Source of the DNA: Palsa-147 sp963771905
Lineage (GTDB): Bacteria; Acidobacteriota; Terriglobia; Acidiferrales; UBA7541
Reading direction: 5' to 3'
DNA: 64,000 nucleotides
NCBI GenBank assembly: GCA_963771905.1
Contig: CAVYVI010000015.1
Location: forward strand, 1-64,000
Shown here piece after piece: positions 25,577 through 34,036 of the stretch. The number at the start of each line of letters is the position of its first letter. The first letter of the stretch is position 1. The translations under genes were made by a program, and so were the position numbers. Below the pieces are notes generated by a model, which saw only the letters and a list, made by a program, of their open reading frames with translations, ran no database searches and had not been told where the DNA came from.

Positions 25577-26080
25577 ATGAATTTGAAGAGTCGCGCCCCA
25601 GCCTCGACCCACAAGAAGGTGGTGGTCCTCCTTCTCGACGGCACCTCGCTCCCGGGGTATCTCAATCCTGCGGGTGTCGCGACGGCAGAGACGATCGATC
25701 TGTTGACGCCTGAGGGCGAGCATCAAGCCGTCAAGATTACGGACGTCAAGATGGTCTACTTCGTCGCCGATCTCAATCAGCCGTTCGAACCGACGCGAAC
25801 TTCGTTTTTGAGTCGCCCGAAAATCGAAGGATTGTGGGTCAAGATGACGTTTCAGGACGGCGACACGCTCGAAGGCATCGCCGCGAACGAGTTGCTCGAG
25901 GTGCTGGATCGCGGAATTCAGATCACGCCGCCGGATCTCCACGGGAATTGCTTGAGAATCTTCGTACCTCGCACTTCGGTCACCGAAGTGAAAGTGCTTG
26001 GCGTGGTCGGAACGGCAAAACGCGCAGTTCGTGCCGCGTCGACGCCGCTCCCCGAGCAGCCAAGATTGTTCAACGAGTAG
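25577..26080 (+). CDS. Conserved-looking protein of unknown function
   Basis: A 167-residue soluble protein with no signal peptide or membrane helix. Two similar blocks are visible, VVLLLDGTSLPGYL (about 15-28) and VKMTFQDGDTLEGIA (about 88-102), each a beta hairpin with a DG turn, as if a small beta-barrel module were repeated. I associate this pattern with acidobacterial domains of unknown function and do not assign a role. It is one of four plus-strand genes, has its own promoter and GAGAAGG close to the ATG, and stands upstream of lpxD, with 186 bp between. Confidence 0.75.
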   Translation: MNLKSRAPASTHKKVVVLLLDGTSLPGYLNPAGVATAETIDLLTPEGEHQAVKITDVKMVYFVADLNQPFEPTRTSFLSRPKIEGLWVKMTFQDGDTLEGIAANELLEVLDRGIQITPPDLHGNCLRIFVPRTSVTEVKVLGVVGTAKRAVRAASTPLPEQPRLFNE

Positions 26081-26266
26081 TCCGGCTTCGCCGTCGCTGG
26101 AATCATCATCGAGCTGCGACGCCCTCCGGCTTCCTTGCTCCCCGACTTCGTCATCGCAAGGAATTTAAGAATATCGACGGCGGAAATGGCTGCGAGCGCC
26201 CACCCGCACTCGATAGCGCCGCGCGAAATGAGGTACATTGGCGGAGCCACCGAGAGGAGACTTGCC

Positions 26267-27292
26267 ATGAGACTCGGCGAAATAGCTGAACGGCTGGGCT
26301 GTACGCTAGAAGGCGACGCGGGAATCGAGATTGGCGATGTCGCCGGGATTGAAGAGGCTGGTGCGGGGCACCTGACTTTCCTTGCGAACCGGCGCTACCG
26401 CTCCGCGGTCGCAGCGACGAAGGCGTCCGCGATTCTGATCGCGCCGGAGGAGGGTGCGGTGCCGATCGCCGCCTTGCGCTCGAAGAATCCTTACCTGGAT
26501 TTCGCGCGGGCGATTGAATTCTTCCATCCTGCGCCGAAATACACGCCGGGAGTCCATGCGACGGCCGTCATTTCGCCGAGCGCGAAAGTGGGCGCCGGCG
26601 CGCACATCGGACCTTATTGCGTGGTGGGCGAAAGTGTCGAGATCGGATGCAACGCCGTGCTCCATAGCTTCGTGACCATCTATCGCGACGCGAAGATCGG
26701 AGATGATTTTTTCGCGCACTCGCATGCGACCGTGCGGGAAGGCTGCCAGGTTGGAAATCGCGTGACGCTTCAGAACGGGGCGGTGATTGGCGCGGACGGA
26801 TTCGGTTTTGCGAAGCAATCCGACGGGCGGTGGCGCAAAATCCGGCAGGCGGGAGTTGCCGTGATTGAAGATGATGTCGAAGTGCAGGCCGGGAGCATAG
26901 TCGACCGGGCGACGATTGGAGAAACGCGGATAGCGCGCGGAGCGAAGCTCGACAACCTCGTGCAGGTGGGACACGCGTCCAAAGTGGGCGAGGATACGCT
27001 GCTCTGCGGGCAGGTGGGACTGGCGGGCTCGACGCGCGTGGGCAAGAATTGCATTCTGGCTGGACAGGTTGGCGCGGCGGGCCATCTGACGATCGGCGAT
27101 GGCACTGTGATTACGTCACAGAGCGGCGTGCCCAATGACGTTCCCGGCGGAGCGCTGTACTCGGGATACCCGGCAATCGACAACAAGAGCTGGCTGAAAT
27201 CGGTTGCTGTCTTCAACCGCTTGCCCGAATTACAAAAGCAGGTGCGGGATTTGGCGGCTGAAGTCGAGCGATTGAAGGCCGCCGCTCGATAG
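26267..27292 (+). CDS. lpxD: UDP-3-O-acylglucosamine N-acyltransferase
   Basis: A 341-residue LpxD. The N-terminal uridine-binding domain (about 1-100) precedes a left-handed beta helix built from hexapeptide repeats (VGAGAHIGPYCVVG, GNRVTLQNGAVIGADG, VGHASKVG) and a C-terminal helix. It adds the second acyl chain to UDP-glucosamine in lipid A synthesis, which implies a Gram-negative outer membrane with LPS. The ATG at 26267 is chosen over an upstream in-frame start because AGGAG stands 7 nt before it and the protein then begins MRLGEIAERLG. No other lpx gene is in the window. Confidence 0.95.
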   Translation: MRLGEIAERLGCTLEGDAGIEIGDVAGIEEAGAGHLTFLANRRYRSAVAATKASAILIAPEEGAVPIAALRSKNPYLDFARAIEFFHPAPKYTPGVHATAVISPSAKVGAGAHIGPYCVVGESVEIGCNAVLHSFVTIYRDAKIGDDFFAHSHATVREGCQVGNRVTLQNGAVIGADGFGFAKQSDGRWRKIRQAGVAVIEDDVEVQAGSIVDRATIGETRIARGAKLDNLVQVGHASKVGEDTLLCGQVGLAGSTRVGKNCILAGQVGAAGHLTIGDGTVITSQSGVPNDVPGGALYSGYPAIDNKSWLKSVAVFNRLPELQKQVRDLAAEVERLKAAAR

Positions 27293-27350
27293 AAGCGCGA
27301 ACCAGACAGCCGCTCGCGCAGGCGTCTCCACCGGAACGTGGTGCTAGCAG

Positions 27351-28070
27351 CTAACCAGGAAGCGGACGTTGATCTTCGGGAAGGCCTTGAGCGACCAGGG
27401 CGTGGACGCGGTCGCGCAATGCTTCGCGCTCCGAAGGCTTGTACTGCGCAGCATCAACGAACGGGCCGAAGCGCACGACGACTTCTCCGGGCCGGATGAA
27501 CCACTCGCCTTTGCGCATCAATTTCTGCGGACCGATGAGCGAAATTGGCACGACCGCTACCCCCGCCTCGATCGCCATCACGAACGTGCCGTTTTTGAAC
27601 GGCTTCAGATGGCCGTCGCGGCTGCGCGTCCCCTCGGCATAGACGAGGAACGAAGTTCCGCCGCGAAGAAATTCCACGGCTTTGTCAATGCTTGCGGCGG
27701 CCGCTTCGCGATCCTGGCGATCTACGGGGACGATCTGACACAGCCGCATTCCCGTCGCAAGAACCGGGATGCGGAATACTTCCTTCTTGGCCAGGAGCGC
27801 GACGCGGCGCGGGATGTAGGGCACGAGCGCAGGAGGATCCAGGTTGCTGATGTGGTTCGACACGAAGACGCACGTGCGAGGCGGAATATTTTCCGCGCCT
27901 TCGACGCGCACGCGGACGCCTGCGATCTTGAGCCCGGCGCGCAAGGCGCTCATGGCCATGGAATACATTACTTCGGGCGATCCCGTCAGCCACGCGTGCA
28001 GAATGAAGAACGGCAAAACCAGGAAAATCGCGCATGCAAGAAAAGCGACGAAGAGGACGGTCCGAATCAT
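27351..28070 (-). CDS. 1-acyl-glycerol-3-phosphate acyltransferase, PlsC family
   Basis: A 239-residue acyltransferase with an N-terminal membrane helix (about 4-27), the catalytic HX4D at His73-Asp78 (NHISNLDPP) and the substrate motif EGTRSRDGHLKPFKNG. It should acylate lysophosphatidic acid in phospholipid synthesis at the inner membrane. It starts 15 nt after the M61 peptidase stop and is the last gene of the mpl-M61-plsC run. A different acyl acceptor cannot be ruled out from sequence. Confidence 0.88.
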   Translation of the reverse strand: MIRTVLFVAFLACAIFLVLPFFILHAWLTGSPEVMYSMAMSALRAGLKIAGVRVRVEGAENIPPRTCVFVSNHISNLDPPALVPYIPRRVALLAKKEVFRIPVLATGMRLCQIVPVDRQDREAAAASIDKAVEFLRGGTSFLVYAEGTRSRDGHLKPFKNGTFVMAIEAGVAVVPISLIGPQKLMRKGEWFIRPGEVVVRFGPFVDAAQYKPSEREALRDRVHALVAQGLPEDQRPLPG

Positions 28071-28085
28071 GCGAAGTTGCCGCGG

Positions 28086-29894
28086 CTATTCGTTCGTGCC
28101 GTGGAGGATTCCTTCCCGGATGCGGCGTTGTTTGTCGCTCGGATTGGGAATTGGTTCGATGGAGTAATCACGTTGATCGCGAGTGCCGAACGCGAAGGAG
28201 ATGTCCTTCTCCTCGCCGTCGCGTCGAACATGCAGGCGGATCGTTTCCCCCGGGGCGCGCTCGCGCATCCAGCGAAATGGATTCTGCGGAAGCGCTTCGC
28301 CGTTCAACCTCACAATTTGATCACTGGTGCGAAGACCGGCGGCTTCGGCGCTGCTCCCAACAGTGACCCCAGCAACGGACCAGCCGTTGCCGGAACCGCG
28401 GCCGGGAAAAAAGCCGAGTTCCGCCACCTGCTTGGTTGATTGCTTCAGGCGCAATCCCGCGTATGCCAGGAAGTCCTGATATGAAATATCGCTTACGCCG
28501 CTGACGTAGCGGCGAAAGAATTCCTCGAAGCTCTTCCCTGTCACTTGCTCAACCGCCGCGCGTATGTCGGCGCTGTCGTTGTAGTAGCGGCCCTGCTGCG
28601 CGAATTCGGCGAAGAGAAGACGAAGAACGTCGTCCAGAGATTTCTTATTGTCCGTGTCATCGCGGATGGCGAGATCGAGGAGGTCGCCCAGAATTTGGCC
28701 CTTGTTGTAATACGAGATGCTGCGGTCGGGCGCGCGATACGCGTCATACTTATCGAGCCACGTATCCAGGCTCGATTCCTCGACACTTTGCCACAGTCGC
28801 GCGGGACTCGAATCCAGCTCAACAAGCTGATCAGCAAGGTCGCCATAAAACGCGTCGGTCGTCCAAATGCCCGAACGTACGAGGGCGAAGGAAGCGTAAG
28901 TGCTCGTCACGCCTTCGGCGAACCACAACGCGCGTGTCCACTGTTCTTTCGTGTAATCCGCGGGCTCGAGAGTCTGAGGACGGATGCGCTTCACGTTCCA
29001 TGCGTGAAAGAATTCATGCGCGGCGATATTAATGACGGCGGTTTCAGAACCGGACGCAATGGCGGTACAGTTTGCGTGCTCCATTCCGCCGCCGCCGACA
29101 TCCGAATACGGCCCAATGTGAAAGAAAAATGTGTATTCGGGAAACGGAGGGCCGCCCATCAGGCGCGTCTCATAGCCCACGATCTTGCGCAGCTTGTTTT
29201 CGAGGTTGCCGCGGTCCCAGTTCGCCGCGTCGATGACCACCCGAAAGCGCGCGCCGTTCTCCTCGAACGCAAAATCGCTGAAGGGGCCGATTTCGACGGG
29301 AGCGTCGACTAGCGCGTCGTAGCTCGTTGCGGACAAGCTATTTTTGGATTCCGACGCGGGCAGCTCGGCCGCAATTTTCCAACTCGCCGGCAGACCGGTG
29401 AACTCAACATCTGCCGCTTCGTGCCGCCGATTTGGGAGATAGAACAACACTTCGCCAAGATTGAGAAACGCATGGTGGGTATTGAGCTGCGAGTTGAACG
29501 GGCCGGGATCGTCCCACTCGATTGAATAACTGACGAGCAGATCATGCTCGCCGTCGCCTGCGAGCCAGGAATTTGCCTCGCCAAGCTGCCACGTTTGTTT
29601 ATCGAGCGCCCGGACGAAGAGTCTTGCACCGCCGTGACCGGACGAATTCACCGGAGCGGCCTCGACATCGCGGACGCGCTCCGAGAAATCTCGGATCTGA
29701 TAGAGCGCATTCCATGCCGGGAGCGCGACGATGCTGCCGGGCGCGCCATTCGGGATGCTCATGCTGACATGAAACCTGTGCTGCTCGGGATGATCGAGAG
29801 AGATCGTGTAATGAATTGTCGCGAATGCGGGGCGCGTCGCGAAAAGCAGCAAGAAGATTCCGGCTCTCAGGAATGCGCCGAACAATTTGTTCAT
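28086..29894 (-). CDS. M61 family metallopeptidase with PDZ domain
   Basis: A 602-residue secreted peptidase: signal peptide (1-25, ending RPAFA), an N-terminal beta domain, a thermolysin-like catalytic domain with His293-Glu294-x-x-His297 (HEFFH) and Glu327 in FAEGVTSTY, and a C-terminal PDZ domain (about 470-570). M61 enzymes are glycyl aminopeptidase-like. The ATG overlaps the mpl stop (ATGA), so it is translationally coupled to a peptidoglycan-recycling ligase. The active site is complete. Confidence 0.9.
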   Translation of the reverse strand: MNKLFGAFLRAGIFLLLFATRPAFATIHYTISLDHPEQHRFHVSMSIPNGAPGSIVALPAWNALYQIRDFSERVRDVEAAPVNSSGHGGARLFVRALDKQTWQLGEANSWLAGDGEHDLLVSYSIEWDDPGPFNSQLNTHHAFLNLGEVLFYLPNRRHEAADVEFTGLPASWKIAAELPASESKNSLSATSYDALVDAPVEIGPFSDFAFEENGARFRVVIDAANWDRGNLENKLRKIVGYETRLMGGPPFPEYTFFFHIGPYSDVGGGGMEHANCTAIASGSETAVINIAAHEFFHAWNVKRIRPQTLEPADYTKEQWTRALWFAEGVTSTYASFALVRSGIWTTDAFYGDLADQLVELDSSPARLWQSVEESSLDTWLDKYDAYRAPDRSISYYNKGQILGDLLDLAIRDDTDNKKSLDDVLRLLFAEFAQQGRYYNDSADIRAAVEQVTGKSFEEFFRRYVSGVSDISYQDFLAYAGLRLKQSTKQVAELGFFPGRGSGNGWSVAGVTVGSSAEAAGLRTSDQIVRLNGEALPQNPFRWMRERAPGETIRLHVRRDGEEKDISFAFGTRDQRDYSIEPIPNPSDKQRRIREGILHGTNE

Positions 29895-31315
29895 CGTGTG
29901 GCGGTCGCGGTCGATTTAATTTTCTCGAGCAGTTTGCCGCTTAGTCCATCGAAACTTCCATTCGACATGACGAGGACCACGTCTCCCGGTCTGGTTTCAG
30001 CGCAGAGATAGTCCGCAATCTCGGCCGCGGAGTCAAATGCCTGTGCGGGCCGGCCGTGCGCGCGAACATCTTCGGCGACCTTGGCCGGCGAAAAGCGGTC
30101 TTCGTCCTTCAGAAGTTGCGCGCGATTGACGGGGCCGATCACGACGGCATCGGCGACGGCGAGAGCTTCGGGCAAGACTTTCTCGAAGATTTTCCGGCGC
30201 ATGGTGTTGGAGCGAGGCTCGATGGCGGCCCAAAGGCGCCGGTTCGGCCAGCGCGTGCGCGCAGCTTCGAGAGTCAGGCGAATCGCGGTGGGATGATGCG
30301 CGAAATCTTCAATGACCAGGACGCCGCGTTCTTCGCCTTTCGTCTCCATGCGCTTGCGAACGTTCTGGAAGGTTGCCATGGCGTGTTCGATCGCTTCGCA
30401 CTCGATGCCTCGTCCATAGGCAAGCGCGATGGCGGCCAGAGCGTCCAGAACGTTGTGCCGTCCCACTACGGGCGTCCGAATCTGCGCGACTTCATTGCCG
30501 CGGTAGGCCACGCGGAATGATGTCATGTTGTCTTCCCAGAGAATGTCGCCGGCGAACCAATCGACATCCGCGCTCAAGCCAAATGTCTCGACCGGGCAAA
30601 ACGCCTTTTCGGTGCATTTGCGAACTTCTTCGCTCTCGCCCCAGACCAGAATCCGTCCACGGCGCGGGACGAGATTGACGAGCAGGCGAAATTGTTTGGC
30701 GATGGAGGCGAGATCGGGATAGATGTCCGCGTGATCGAATTCCAGCGACGTCAGAATGAGCTCATCCGGATGATAGTGAAGAAATTTTGGACCGCGATCG
30801 AAGAAGGCGGTCTCGTATTCATCGCCTTCGATGATGAACTCTTCGCCGCCGCCGAGACCGTAGCTCTTGTCCCCGAAATTCGGCGCGACCCCGCCGACGA
30901 GAAAATCGGGCCGGCGTCCGGCGACCTGAAAGATCCATGCCAGCATCGCGGTAGTTGTTGTTTTGCCGTGCGTGCCGGCAATGACGATCGAGGTGTGATT
31001 CGGGATAAATACTTCTTCGAGGATTTCGGCCATCGAGCAGTACGGAATCTTTTCATCGAGGATGTGCTCGAGCTCGGGATTGCCTCGAGCGATGACGTTT
31101 CCGACAACTGCTAGATCCGGCGCAGGATTGAGATTTTCCGCTCGAAAGCCTTCGTTCCAAGGAATTCCGAGCGACGCGAGAAGCGTCGAGGCGGGCGGAT
31201 AAACGCCGGTGTCCGAACCGGTGACGTGATAGCCGCGCTCCTTGAGCATTCCGGCAACGGGAGCCATCGCGGCGCCCCCGATCCCGAGGAGGTGGATGTG
31301 ACCTGTCGTGCGCAA
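29891..31315 (-). CDS. mpl: UDP-MurNAc:tripeptide ligase Mpl
   Basis: A 474-residue Mur ligase family member. The ATP-binding GTHGKTTTT (from 114), NVIARGNPE, FDHADIY, DFAHHPTAI and EPRSNTMRR segments fit Mpl better than MurC. Mpl joins recovered L-Ala-D-Glu-meso-DAP tripeptide to UDP-MurNAc during cell-wall recycling. The start is TTG (31313-31315), the only start codon before the conserved GIGG loop; no strong ribosome site is seen. An LD-carboxypeptidase, which makes tripeptide from tetrapeptide, is encoded just upstream. Confidence 0.92.
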   Translation of the reverse strand: MRTTGHIHLLGIGGAAMAPVAGMLKERGYHVTGSDTGVYPPASTLLASLGIPWNEGFRAENLNPAPDLAVVGNVIARGNPELEHILDEKIPYCSMAEILEEVFIPNHTSIVIAGTHGKTTTTAMLAWIFQVAGRRPDFLVGGVAPNFGDKSYGLGGGEEFIIEGDEYETAFFDRGPKFLHYHPDELILTSLEFDHADIYPDLASIAKQFRLLVNLVPRRGRILVWGESEEVRKCTEKAFCPVETFGLSADVDWFAGDILWEDNMTSFRVAYRGNEVAQIRTPVVGRHNVLDALAAIALAYGRGIECEAIEHAMATFQNVRKRMETKGEERGVLVIEDFAHHPTAIRLTLEAARTRWPNRRLWAAIEPRSNTMRRKIFEKVLPEALAVADAVVIGPVNRAQLLKDEDRFSPAKVAEDVRAHGRPAQAFDSAAEIADYLCAETRPGDVVLVMSNGSFDGLSGKLLEKIKSTATATR

Positions 31316-31419
31316 TATGGGATTGTTGAGAATGCGGTTCGCTCCTTCCGACGCTAGTCGTTCAACATATCGCTCACTTCAATCCGTGGGCAAACGCCCA
31401 CCTCACGAAGTCCTCAAAA

Positions 31420-32370
31420 TCAGGCACCGCAAGCCGGTTCGAGAATTTCGAGCATGGGTTCGGCCTTTGCGTTTAGACGCGCGCGGACGCCGAGTGGGAG
31501 CGTCAGCATCGGCCGCGGCGTGTGACCGAACGGCACGTTCCAGACAACGGGAAAGCCGAGCTCGCTCGTGATTCTCGAGATTACGTCGCGAATCGACGGA
31601 CTTCCGGCCGGCGCTTCGCATTCGGGAAAGTCGCCGAAGACAATGCCGCGCACGCTCGCGAGTTTCCCGGCGTGTTTCAGATGCATCAGCGCGCGATCGA
31701 CCTGCCAGGGCTTCATGCCGCGATCTTCGAGAAGCAAGATCGAATCGGAGGTGTCCAGCTCCCAGGGTGTTGCGAGTGTCGTTTCGATGAGCGTAAGACA
31801 ACCGCCGAGGAGCGTCCCTTCGGCAGTGCCCGGAGCGAGCGGCTCACCGCCGAGAGCGATCGACCAGCCCGTCCGCGTTTCGGAAACAGTTCGTGCAAAT
31901 GATTCCGCGTCATAGCCGGCCGGATTCCCGGCTCCAGCGTCGAAGCCCGATGCCATCATCGGACCATACGTCGTGACCCAATGAAGCCGCTGCCAGAGGA
32001 AGATCTGCAGTGTACTGACATCGCTGTAGCCAAGAAGAATCTTTGGGTTTAGCGAGCTCAGATCCTTTGCCAAATCCTGTTGCAGAAAATCGAGTAGATA
32101 GTTCGAGCCATAGCCGCCGCGGGCGCAGATAACGGCGCGGGTATCCGGTTCGCGAAGCGCTGCAATCAGTTCGGCGGCGCGTTCGCGGACTCCACCGGCG
32201 AAATAGCCTTCTCGAGCCAAGACGCGCGGGTCATGCCGCACTTCGTAGCCGAGCCGCATGAGCTCGTCAATTCCCTTCTGCAGACGCGAGGCCTCCACGG
32301 GACTTGCCGGCGCGATGACGCGAACGGCGTCTCCCGGACGCAGGGGAAGCGGTTTGAGAGGTTTGAACAT
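31420..32370 (-). CDS. ldcA: LD-carboxypeptidase (muramoyltetrapeptide carboxypeptidase, S66)
   Basis: A 316-residue S66 peptidase. The catalytic triad lines up with Pseudomonas LdcA: Ser116 (LLGYSDVST), Glu215 (LLLEDRG) and His283 (PFGHTPRP); ARGGYGSNYLL is the oxyanion region. It removes the terminal D-Ala from cytoplasmic tetrapeptides so that Mpl can reuse the tripeptide. The same frame stays open for a further 290 codons upstream, but that part is low-complexity Arg/Ser-rich text lying over the M16 gene; the start at 32368-32370 is set by the conserved PGDAVRVIAPAS. No strong ribosome site is visible. Confidence 0.92.
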   Translation of the reverse strand: MFKPLKPLPLRPGDAVRVIAPASPVEASRLQKGIDELMRLGYEVRHDPRVLAREGYFAGGVRERAAELIAALREPDTRAVICARGGYGSNYLLDFLQQDLAKDLSSLNPKILLGYSDVSTLQIFLWQRLHWVTTYGPMMASGFDAGAGNPAGYDAESFARTVSETRTGWSIALGGEPLAPGTAEGTLLGGCLTLIETTLATPWELDTSDSILLLEDRGMKPWQVDRALMHLKHAGKLASVRGIVFGDFPECEAPAGSPSIRDVISRITSELGFPVVWNVPFGHTPRPMLTLPLGVRARLNAKAEPMLEILEPACGA

Positions 32371-32542
32371 CGATCGAAATCGAGGATAAAGAATTTGGGA
32401 AGGCGAGTCCAGAGAAGCGCCGCCCGAAGATTCCTGAAGCGCACGGCACAACTGCCCCGGATGCCCGTCGGGCCGCCACGACATCCGCCATTCGGAGGTC
32501 CGAGCGGGGAGGCGCGCGCCTCCTCCGCCGTTGTAACCGGCC

Positions 32543-34036
32543 CTACTGGCCGGAGCCGGGGCTCGGGTTAGCGGCTGTGACCTCGACAGGACCGTACTTC
32601 GCGAGAACGTCTTTGATTTGCATGGCGTCGCCGACACAAACGATCTGCAAGTGGGCGAGATCCACGTACTTCCTCGCTGCTGCCTGCACGGCCGCCGAAT
32701 CGATTGCGGCGATGTGTTCCGGGTATTGGTCCCAATAATCGGCGGGGAGTCCGAAATGCTCGACCTCCAAGGCGTAGTTGAGAAGCGATACGGGCCGCTC
32801 GAGCGAGAGCGCAAAGCGCGCGACCACCGACCGCTTGGCCTCGTCAAGTTCGCTCTGAGGAACTGCGTCATTGCGGATGCGGTTGAACTCGCCAAAAAGC
32901 TCGTGCATCGAGCCATCGGTGACCGGCGTGCGCACTTCGGTCTCGGCAACCCAGTAGCCGCGATACACGTCGCTTTCGAGGCTGCTGTAAGCGCCATACG
33001 TGTAGCCGTGGACTTCGCGCAGATTGAGAAAGAGCCGCGCGCTGGGGCCGCCGCCGACAACGCGATCCATAACGGCCAGGGCGAAGTAGTCCGGATCATT
33101 GCGACGAATCGCAAGGTTTCCGGCGAGGATGTTGGTCTGCACGGACCCCGGCCGATCGACCAGCACGATCTTCGCCGGCTGCGGCGAGGGAACCTGAGCG
33201 AGCGAAGGAGAGGCCGCCTCGCCTTTCTCCCAGCCGCCAAAGTATTTTTCGACGACTTTGAGGATTTCCGCGGTGTTCACGTCGCCAACGATTCCGAGAA
33301 CGGCGTTGGCGGCGACGTAGTATTTCTTGTGATAGTCGGTGAGCATCTGCGTGGTAACGGCGTTAATCGCTTCCGGAGTCGGCGAGGTGACCGCGTAATT
33401 CGTGGAACCGTATAGGGCCTTGTGAAACGCTTCGTCGGCGAGGAAGCCCGGCTCCGCGCGTTCTTCCTCGAGCTCCCCGAGCTGCCGCTTCTTGTATTTC
33501 TCGAGCTCATCGGCAGGAAACGTGGGATGCAGGACGATGTCGCTCATCAGATCGAGGATTTTGTCGGTCGAGTCCGTGAGTCCTGAAGCGGTGACCGTCG
33601 TTTCGCTCGCGCCGAATTCGGCGGCCGCCTTCAGAGACGCGCCGATTTCGTCGATGGCCGAAGAAATCTGCGCGCTCGTAAGTGTCGCCGTGCCTTCGCG
33701 AAGCATGTCCGCCGTGAAGTCGGCGATTCCCGGCGTGGGGTCGGCGATTGCGCCGGGACGCAGCGTCAATTCGAAAGTAACCGTGGGCAGCTTGTGCTGC
33801 TCGAGGATCAAAACCGTGAGGCCGTTCGCCAACTTGTGTTCCGTGGGCTTAGGCAGATTCACCCTGAGAATTTCTTTGCTGACGGGAGCGCGGTTCAGCC
33901 GCTCCACTTTGCTGAGGGCCATTCCTTTGTCGCTGCCCGGCGCCTGCTGATTTTGCGCCGCGGCGAAGGAAGCAATGAAGACGATTGCCGCGAATGCTCC
34001 GGCGACCCGCACTGCTCGCGTAGGAAGTATTCTCAC
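32543..34036 (-). CDS. M16 family peptidase-like protein, apparently non-catalytic subunit
   Basis: A 497-residue secreted M16 (pitrilysin) family protein: signal peptide (about 1-27), then two tandem M16 domains. The position of the zinc motif HxxEH reads IADFTADML, so the ligands are missing. The second domain keeps VGGGPSARLFLNLRE and GYTYGAYS, the substrate-side signature. It is probably the inactive half of a heterodimer with the catalytic M16 protein encoded upstream, like other two-gene M16 systems. Its GTG start overlaps the partner stop (GTGA), consistent with one-to-one synthesis. Confidence 0.9.
   Translation of the reverse strand: MRILPTRAVRVAGAFAAIVFIASFAAAQNQQAPGSDKGMALSKVERLNRAPVSKEILRVNLPKPTEHKLANGLTVLILEQHKLPTVTFELTLRPGAIADPTPGIADFTADMLREGTATLTSAQISSAIDEIGASLKAAAEFGASETTVTASGLTDSTDKILDLMSDIVLHPTFPADELEKYKKRQLGELEEERAEPGFLADEAFHKALYGSTNYAVTSPTPEAINAVTTQMLTDYHKKYYVAANAVLGIVGDVNTAEILKVVEKYFGGWEKGEAASPSLAQVPSPQPAKIVLVDRPGSVQTNILAGNLAIRRNDPDYFALAVMDRVVGGGPSARLFLNLREVHGYTYGAYSSLESDVYRGYWVAETEVRTPVTDGSMHELFGEFNRIRNDAVPQSELDEAKRSVVARFALSLERPVSLLNYALEVEHFGLPADYWDQYPEHIAAIDSAAVQAAARKYVDLAHLQIVCVGDAMQIKDVLAKYGPVEVTAANPSPGSGQ

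Noticed and set aside
32371..33240. Possible N-terminal extension of the LD-carboxypeptidase
   Set aside because: The extra 290 codons are out-of-frame M16 sequence with Arg/Ser-rich composition; the conserved S66 protein begins at 32370.
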